Below are positions 56,364 to 64,000 of a DNA stretch of 64,000 bases, piece by piece. Positions within the stretch are counted from its first letter, which is position 1. Each line of letters opens with the position of its first letter. The notes under the pieces were generated by a model, which was not told the origin of the DNA, did no database searches, and was given only the letters and a program-made list of their open reading frames with translations. Both the position numbers and the translations under genes were made by a program. Source of the DNA: Bombardia bombarda (lineage: Eukaryota; Ascomycota; Sordariomycetes; Sordariales; Lasiosphaeriaceae); the NCBI GenBank assembly GCA_030512295.1, contig JAULSR010000002.1, forward strand, positions 8,494,001-8,558,000, written 5' to 3'.

Positions 56364-59300
56364 AAGCAGGAGCCTGAGTCTGTCTGTTACCACACCAACT
56401 CGTTCTCATGAGCTCGGTGTCGGCTCGAAAGGACGGCCCGGATAGCCAACTATGGGACCCCGCCCCTAAGCGACGGACCTTTTTTCTGACCAAGGGCGAC
56501 ATGTCCCCCATCATTACTTGGCGCTCGGCATCTCATCTGGCTCACGCCCAGATATAGGATTACTCTTTTTCTGGTTTTATCACCGTGTAATTCCGGGCTC
56601 GAGCTTAAGGATTTCTCGATCTATTTGTTTCTTTTCGGCATGGATGCAAATCAGCGATACCCCTGTTTCACACTTTTTTCCCTACTTATTATTTTGGCTG
56701 GACTGGCTGGCGGCTCTGTTTTACACCCAATTCCCCCCTCTTTGTTGTCGCCCAGTCCTCTGGCCTTCCTCACGTGCAGTCTGGTGTTACACACACATAT
56801 AGTGGCATCCTTATTAATTTCGGACGACTTGCGCTATTATCCTTCTTTTCTTTTTCTTTTCGTTGCTCTTGCTTCTATTCTGCAGCGTCACTTATAGCTC
56901 TCGGGCCATTGATGATGGTATTACCAAAAAGTGGCCCGACTGCTTCGGTATCTGGTCGGCATACACATTTGCACGAGAACCGAAATAATGTGGTCATGGA
57001 ATGGAACAAGCGTGGAGTGAGGAGGGGATTGGACAAGTTACTTGTCGGGACATGTTTTGTGAGAAGAATGTGGAGGAGAAACCGGCAACATGCTATACAA
57101 TACAACGAACAGCAGCAGCAACACCGTTTGGGCCCTGGGGGTTTAGGATTCGGCCCCCATTCTATTGAGCAAGCTTGGATTTAGATTGGTCCCTATGATC
57201 AGTGTCTCTGTCACTTTGACAGGTCACTGGCATTGTATCATGAGTAGCACAGCTACGGTATCTTTGCGTGGAGCCTCTTTGTCAGGCCAATGAGTTGGGA
57301 CCAGTTGGTTTTCAGCTGGGGACAGTTGCTGTCACTGCAGCTGTCCCTGTTGCTGTCAGGAGTGGTTTGGGAAGAATGTCAAACACGACACACTGCGCAC
57401 ACGACACAACACAGACACAGACACAAAACAAAGCAAGCGTATGACAAATTCGTACACTGAGTTCTGGGTTGATCGCATCCGTATTGGCCGTGACTCGTTC
57501 TGTTTTGTAAGAAGTGGCCGCTCTTGAATCTTGACGTGTCTGAATTGAAGCAGTAGCTCAATTGCAGGCAGTTGAGTGCCTGCTATACAGATTCCAGTCA
57601 TGTAAGTAGGTCGGTAGTACTCTGCGACGAGGCTGTATGGCTACACAATGACAAAGTCACCCCAAACCCCGCGCCTGCTTCGACAGGTTGGGTTTCCCGC
57701 CCCCTTGTGAAACAGCAGAATTCAGCTATCGGTTCTCGCTTTCCACTGTTGAAAATACACAACGCAGCCAGCATTGTAAATCATTTGTGTGTGAACAATC
57801 CCGTACGAACGGTTCAGTTGAGTTTGAATAGCATGTAACCCAGCTACCGGTAAGTCGCCTCTCATCCATCGCACAAGAATACAACTTACATATAGTTATC
57901 ATTTATCACATTGTGATATACCTACGGATGTACCAATACCCCCGGTCAGTTTCGATACAGACAGGCGGTCACTCATTCCAATTCCGCCGCCTCCCAAGAA
58001 AACAAATACCAGGACATGGAACCCCCCCCGCCCATCAAAGCAGATACCTGCCAAGAAAATGTTTTAATTGTTCGCATTGATGAGGCAGCCAGCCAAGCAG
58101 GGGGCGAGGGGTAGTGTAGTGCAGTGTAATGTATTATAGGTGGTTGTAGTTGTGGTGAGCAAAAGGTGAGGTGAGGTGAGGTGGGATCGATCTGCTACAT
58201 GTTTCGAACCCTTCATCCTTCCATTCCATACACCCCCTCCTCATCTCGACTTATCACACACACCACCACACCCACATGTGTCATAGCATAAGGTTGTGTA
58301 CAATACCACTCACACACACGCAAGATGCTGTCGGTAAGTCCGTACCAATGAACATTTCAACTATAGTACCAAATACCACCCGTTTTTGCCTATATACGCA
58401 GATCACTAGATACCCGCGACCGGGAATCAGGATACCCAAGTAACCCTGGGTGCGAAATCGCCCCCCAACGGCACTGGCAAGAACATGCGGATACATACAT
58501 TAGTTCTGGACCGGACGGGTCGCGGGTAAAAACGCGGTGGCTCATTTGAGCCTCAATTCGAGATTTCAAAAGCCTACTTACACAGAGATATTCATTCCTG
58601 CATCCCACCCCATCCAACCAAACTGGAACGGCAATGCCGCCTGCGGCCATTACATTGGCCAATACATTCGCCAAAAGCCAGTTTACCCATCTCACTGACC
58701 CCCTCTGATGATTGACAACCAGGATAGGTATCACATAATGAAATAATCAAAAAAACGAAACGAGTGACAACAAGCAAAGCAAGCATCAGAGTTTGGTACA
58801 GTAATCGCCAGGGCTGCTGCTGAAGCACAGCCTTGCAAGTACATGGGGGTTCCTTTAACACACAAAGAGACAAACCACAGTAGTAGCACATCAACAAACA
58901 CAGGGTAACTTTAAAAACGAGTCGCTTTTGTTCGCGGCAGGAAGAATCAAACGAGATGCTTGCCGAGGTAATGATAATGTTATAGACAAATCCAACCGCA
59001 GTTGTTGACCCTGGACCGCCGTGCTCCAGAAACTAAGTAATAGAAAAAAGAAAAAAAAAAAGGTCCTGTCTGGTATATGCTTTCCCACCTCCGCCCCGCA
59101 GCTGCCGCAGTTGCTGTCTGCCTCCCCTTTCATCGCGTGGCGCAAAAAAAGATACACCTCTAGATTCATCCGTCGCCCGCCTCCCACTTTCCACTTTACC
59201 CTTCGCACCTCGTCAGATAAAAAAAAAGGAAAATGAAAAGCTAACGCCAAACTGTCCAGCTCAGAGGGAGTGGCTGATTTTCATGCTGCCATTGCTCAAG

Positions 59301-59697
59301 TATCGGAAGTAAAAAGAAAATGAACGAAAATGTTGTAGAATGAACAAATCATACATGACAAAGAGAAAACCACTGAAACGTGTCGTAATTAAACAAAGTA
59401 TATGGCCTCGCCTCTCCTGTCGATACTTCTCGGGGTGCATGTTTTCCGTGGATGCCTCCAGAATTTTTGTGGTACAGATCTCATCCTAGTTGACTTAAGC
59501 TGTGAGCTTGGTCATTCGTTTTCCATATCGGGACGAAGCAGAGAAGAGAACCGGGCCTGGACCTCGGCGTTGAAAGAGTCAAAATCATCGCGATATTTGG
59601 CGTTCCGTAAAAGACGAGATCGTTAGCTGTCGTCATCATAACAACAGCGAAACCGCCTCATTTTCATCGGGATATTGCGGTTCGTGAATTAGTTTGC
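56364..59697. other. Convergent spacer, DUF3716 gene / gna-1
   Basis: About 3.3 kb between 3' ends. It holds GGTGA repeats near 58166-58182, C-rich runs near 58022-58031 and many short frames without family. A part must be 3' UTR. No tRNA or transposon seen. Confidence 0.5.
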
Positions 59698-60980
59698 TCA
59701 GATAAGGCCGCAAAGACGCAGGTTCTCCTGAATGATAATATCTGTTTGGTTTTTGTCAGTTAGTTGAACGGTATTTTCTCCAAATATGACCAAAAGTATA
59801 TCTTACCATTTACTGCCGCCATAACGAAACGAATTTGCATAGTATCAGTTGCGCACGTAAAGTGCGTGTAGATTTGCTTTGTTTCGTGCTGGTTCAGGCT
59901 AACGAAACGGTTGAGGATGTAGTCGCATGCGGCGGCATAGTCATCACCGCCCTCGTAGTCGGGGAAGTAGTTCTTCATCGGGCTGACAGGGAGCTTCTCC
60001 TTGAAGCGATCGATCTTGTTGAGGAAGAGGATGATCGAAGTCTTGATGAACCATCTCGAGTTGCAAATCGAATCGAAAAGAGTCAGAGCTTCTTGCATAC
60101 GGTTGACCGTCTCATCCTCGAACAAGAGCTGATCGTACTCGGAAATAGCGACCAAGAAGAGGATGGTGGTGACGTTCTCGAAGCAATGAATCCACTTCTT
60201 CCGCTCGGATCTTTGGCCACCGACATCGAACATGCGATATGTTAGATCTCCAATGATAAATGTCGTCTCGGTAATACCCGTAGTCTTGACACGAGAGCGC
60301 AGAACATCCTGGTCGTTAGGCATATAATCGGGAGCGGCGATACGTGCAATGTTGTCGAAGTAGCTGTTGTATTGTTAGCATCATGCGTAGAAAAGGCGAG
60401 TCATTCAGGATGAACATACTATCGTGCAGAGTCGTTGAGCTGGTACTCCCTGGAGCGCTTGAAACAGCTCTGGACACCACCATCCCTCCACAGCGCCTCA
60501 ATGGCGTTGCCAACCTCTGGGGGCAAGACATCGCCCTCAATCTGTGCAGGCTGCATGAAAATGGTCTGGACGTGGTACTCCATCCTGGCGTCGGAGAGCG
60601 GGAGCTCCAAAGACTCCATGGCCTCGAGAATGACGCGCATGGACTGGACCGTGTTGCTGAAGATGATTTCCTTGAAAGATTCCCGCTCGTCGCGAGAGTA
60701 TCCGCCTTCGTGAATGAGCTTCATCTGCTTCAGAATCGTCGACTTTCCGGATTCACCAGCACCTAGACTCGACTGTTAGACTCGGTCATTTCCAAGCAAA
60801 TGCGATCGCGCCTTTGTGGCGAAGCGCGCAAACATCATTTCAAAATCGGGATATGGACATACCCAAAAGGAGCATCTTGATCTCATTTCGTTGTTGCATG
60901 CGATCGCGCTTGAGCTGGTTCTCGATCTCCTCGTTCCGGGCCTTGCCCTCCTTCTCCTCCGTGCTCATACCGCAACCCAT
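59698..60980 (-). CDS. gna-1: Heterotrimeric G-protein alpha subunit, group I (Galpha-i type, GNA-1)
   Basis: Four exons on the minus strand: 60980-60863, 60762-60420, 60363-59807 and 59741-59698 (introns of 100, 56 and 65 nt) give 353 residues, the standard length. The N-terminus M-G-C-G-M-S carries the Gly2 myristoylation and Cys3 palmitoylation sites. The P-loop G-A-G-E-S-G-K-S-T is at 40-48 and is split by intron 1. R-V-K-T-T-G (Arg178), D-V-G-G-Q-R-S-E (Gln204), N-K-I-D and T-C-A-T complete the GTP-binding set. The last exon of 44 nt encodes D-I-I-I-Q-E-N-L-R-L-C-G-L-I, with the pertussis-toxin-type Cys at -4. GNA-1 acts at the plasma membrane, couples to receptors and regulates adenylate cyclase, growth, mating and virulence in related fungi. 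All residues needed for nucleotide binding and hydrolysis are present. Confidence 0.97.
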
Positions 60981-63900
60981 TTTGGCGAGTTGTCGTGGTC
61001 AAACTGGAACGATAAAGAGAGTGTTTGAGTCAATGAGACTTTTAGGAATTTGCTAAGAGAGGCGCGTGTTAGCCATGCGATGGGTCGGGTCGGGTTGCCA
61101 TCGTGGAAAAAAAGAGGCGTGGTAGGAAAGGCTGCTGCCGCACGGGGAAGCCGGCCGACCTGGTCGGTGGAGAAAAGGACTGTCGGTCGGGGGGTTTTGC
61201 GCCATGAGAGACGGAAAAAATCGAGCGACGCAATCATCAACGAGCGGATTGAATGCGTCATCGAGATGGTATAAGGAAACCGCCACGTAGAGGCGCACGC
61301 CCGGGACGAGGCAAGGTTCGAAAATTGAATGGAACGAGGCGGGTCGTGTTGGAGTGAGCTGGATGTGAACCGAGATGGACTTACTTTGGTGGACGCCAAA
61401 CTTTCCGCCCCTTCTTCAATCGACGACGCGGGCGATCGGGTGTTGAGAAAGCGACTGAAAAGTCAAGATTAGAAAAATGAATACGATCGCGATGGCGAAT
61501 TTGTGTCGCCAGGCAGAAGATATTAGAAGAGTATCCGCTCGCTGCTCTCGATTTCGCGGGAGATGTGGTGTGAGCCGGGAAGTCGAGGAAAGGAGAGGAT
61601 TGGAAGTGGGCGGCGGGCTGCTTCTGTTAATGTGAGAGGGAACTAACTCGGTGCACCTTGGATGCACTGCTGAATTTCGGGGGTAGCGTAGTGGTCTACC
61701 GGCGTTGGCTAATCAAGTTGGACTGAAGCTTGCATGCAAGTGGGGCCACCTACGACCCTGGCTTACCTGGCTTACCTGGCGCTCGTCGAAATGGTCCGTC
61801 CCCAGCCGAACGAGCAGCAAAGGTTGCAGTCCTCCAGGGTGAGGCTGCCTGAGATGGCCTGTCTTTTCGTGCAGCCCAGAAAGAAAGTGACACTGGCGCC
61901 CCTGCCGTTTCTGATATGGTGGACTTGCCCAATGCGCTCCTCGGCGGTACCCGAGCGGCTGCGGCTGCAGGGGAAAAGTATGGCTTGCCTTCTGAAAGGT
62001 ACTCGATGTTTCAGGTTCCCTTGGTACCTCGTGCCCTTCGCAAAGCGGCCCACAATGAATTTTCCAGGTACCAGAACGCTAGGAAGGCCCGATCCATGTC
62101 TGGTCGGCGGGGGCACCCCAAACCAATCTGGAGGTTAGGGGAGGTATGGATAGCTCAGCCCGGGTCATGAAGGAATCTTAAGCCTCAACCTGGAAGCATT
62201 CCTCATCGAATCACTTCCCCATGCTGTTTATTTCCACCATTTATCTATTCTCAAACCAACTGTCGTGGTCAATGTTGTCCCCGGAGACTTGAGCCTTGCA
62301 ACTACAATTTGGCAAACGCGACGTCTGGAGAGGAGTGACGAGCTGGTACCCCTGGGTAGCAAGGCCCAAGCTTCGGTATACATACCTCCAGCTCACAATC
62401 CACTCGAGAAGCTAGAGGCAGGCATACGATATCCACCGCGGTGATTGCCTGAATATCGACTTGTACACGATCACGACCACGTTCTATTCAGTGATGATAA
62501 ATAATTAAGGTATACGGGATGCCTCCGCGTTGGTCTGACCGCTGACAACTAAAGACAACCAACGAGGAGACGGGAATTCATCGCCCAACCATCACGACGG
62601 ATTACTCTAAATGTGCTCATTCCCAGCGCTTACCTCTGTATGCGCTTCGGCTTACCAACAATCGAGCCACCTACGTGTACGGTCCCAAGTATGGTTTAGG
62701 GTAGTGATGGGAATGCAGTCGTGCAGCTTCGTTCACTTGGACGAGTTCAACTTCAAGCTCAGCTCAACGATCGACAGCAGCCCGCAACGTCCCTCCCGCT
62801 CGGAACGACCTGACCTGGGAGTCTCCACCCTCGGCAGCCGGGGCGGCTCGGGTGAGGTGGCTACTACCGAGCCCGCTGGCTACCTAACCTTTGACGGGAT
62901 GCACCTCAACGCCCACAGGAGGACGCAGCTTTACTGGCTAACGGTGTTGCGTACGCACACGGGAGAGCGTACAGTACTGTGTGTCCGTCTTGTAAAGACG
63001 GTCAACGGTGCATGGGTACCATCTTCCGAAACCAAAGAAAGAAGGACGGGAACAGGTGCCTCAAAAAACGCCCCAATCTTTTTCTTGACCGCTCGAGCGG
63101 CCGGCTTGGACACCTTGAACACACTCACTCGCTGTTAGCGGGGTGGCGTAGGCAACTTCTCACACAAACGGTAGTAGCATCGCATCGCTGGCCGCGCTGA
63201 TCTATCGGTGTGACATATGTGCCTTTTACCCTCTTAAATGCTTTCTTTTTGTTCTTCCCAGCCATCTAGAATAACCCAGAGATGCAAAGGAGATATCACT
63301 CGAGACAACTATTGTACGGAAGACAGTATCTTATTTTTTTTGTGTTCACTGAACTCCAGTATGGAGATATATCACACCTAACGTTATAGGCCGCTTGCGG
63401 CGTGGTCAGGCAACCTCGCGACTCCACCACCGTCACGCGCACGCACGATGGCAAAGGAACCCCTTTATGAAAATGCCACCCTCCACGCCCCTGGATTTCA
63501 GTTCAATGCCCTTTTTGGTAGCAAGGCAAAACCGGGGTCACAAACGGGGCACCGACTTAGCAGCCGTACTGTACCAAGAAAATGCACTGCTCAAACCGAC
63601 GGCTTCTTCGTTCAAAGAGCGTTTTACAGATTTAAGTATTGTCGGTATTCGTCCTACCAAATTAATGGCACATAACCGCCTGCCTGCAGATGGATACAGC
63701 ACGCACAACAGCAGCTGCGCCAATGCTAAGGTAAGGCCAGATCGGCTGTGGTAATACATGCACCTACCCATCTAAATCGAGAGGCAATGCACCCCAGCTG
63801 CATGAACTGACTGCCGCCGCCAGACGGCTCAGGAGCTCAGCCTTGGAACCGACTTTTTTGATAACACGGCACGTCCCAAAAAGAGGCACAGGTCGATGTT

Positions 63901-64000
63901 TCCTTCCAATTTCCGGAATGGAAGCCACCCACCCATATTTCAGGTCCTGTCGTGTTCGTCCACCCCCTGTAACAAATACAAGCTGGCGCCCCCCATCAGC
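60981..64000. other. Region upstream of gna-1 to the window end
   Basis: About 3 kb with the gna-1 promoter and leader. Open frames at 61734-62138 and 62611-63138 (134 and 175 codons) show no recognised domain. The 5' 700 bases upstream of the gna-1 start are rich in purine runs. No gene beginning or ending at the window edge could be supported. Confidence 0.5.

Noticed and set aside
58195..58225. TTCGAA with neighbouring bases as a tRNA T-arm
   Set aside because: The flanking five-base stems do not pair on either strand.
61680..61750. tRNA-like text (TAGCGTAGTGGTC)
   Set aside because: Only a D-arm-like stretch; no T-loop GTTCGAATC and no acceptor stem pairing.
1..64000. CRISPR arrays, rRNA, telomere repeats, transposase or reverse-transcriptase frames
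   Set aside because: None was seen on either strand; the repeats present are short simple-sequence tracts.

Overview
The window is nuclear DNA of a filamentous ascomycete (Pezizomycotina, most likely a Sordariomycete). The evidence is short introns (53-100 nt in most genes) with GTRNGT donors and CTAAC/CTGAC-type branch sites, two different Zn(II)2Cys6 regulators, a Galpha-i protein of the GNA-1 type (353 codons), and ascomycete versions of Set3, Sas10, Tsc10, Hut1 and Msg5. It is not a bacterial or viral window: there are no operons, no CRISPR and no phage genes. Starts were set on ATG codons and exons were joined by eye.

Layout, left to right: the 3' part of a KH-domain RNA-binding gene (+, cut by the window edge); HUT1-type ER nucleotide-sugar transporter (+); MSG5-type dual-specificity MAPK phosphatase (-); a 6.7 kb gene-free spacer; a large disordered conserved protein (+); tRNA 2'-phosphotransferase TPT1 (+) with an apparent frameshift in a G run; a Zn2Cys6 regulator of the Fungal_trans_2 type (+); SET3 (PHD+SET, +); a second Zn2Cys6 regulator of the Fungal_trans type (-) with a 28-nt microexon; a 14-TM-type MFS drug transporter (+) divergent from that regulator; SAS10/UTP3 (-) divergent from 3-ketodihydrosphingosine reductase TSC10 (+); a DUF4419 protein (-) with an in-frame 15-bp minisatellite; a DUF3716 protein with a His/Asp-rich tract (+); and the Galpha subunit gna-1 (-).

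Most genes are housekeeping or signalling genes: tRNA splicing (TPT1), 18S rRNA processing (SAS10), sphingolipid synthesis (TSC10), ER sugar transport (HUT1), the Set3 histone-deacetylase complex (SET3), MAPK attenuation (MSG5) and heterotrimeric G-protein signalling (gna-1). The only arrangement that looks like an accessory module is the divergent regulator/MFS transporter pair at 37.5-45.4 kb, and there is no biosynthetic enzyme beside it. Spacers are long (1-7 kb), GC-rich and full of simple repeats. I saw no transposon coding capacity, rRNA or tRNA gene.

The most unusual signals are: a 22-nt poly(C) run inside an intron of a gene whose family binds C-rich RNA; the TPT1 frameshift and its RGG-rich tails; the SYG-type pentapeptide repeat in the DUF4419 protein; the His/Asp tract fused to DUF3716; a triplicated basic-Ser-Leu motif in the disordered protein; a stop-free, multiple-of-three intron next to a microexon; and a 19-bp word shared by two far-apart promoter regions.
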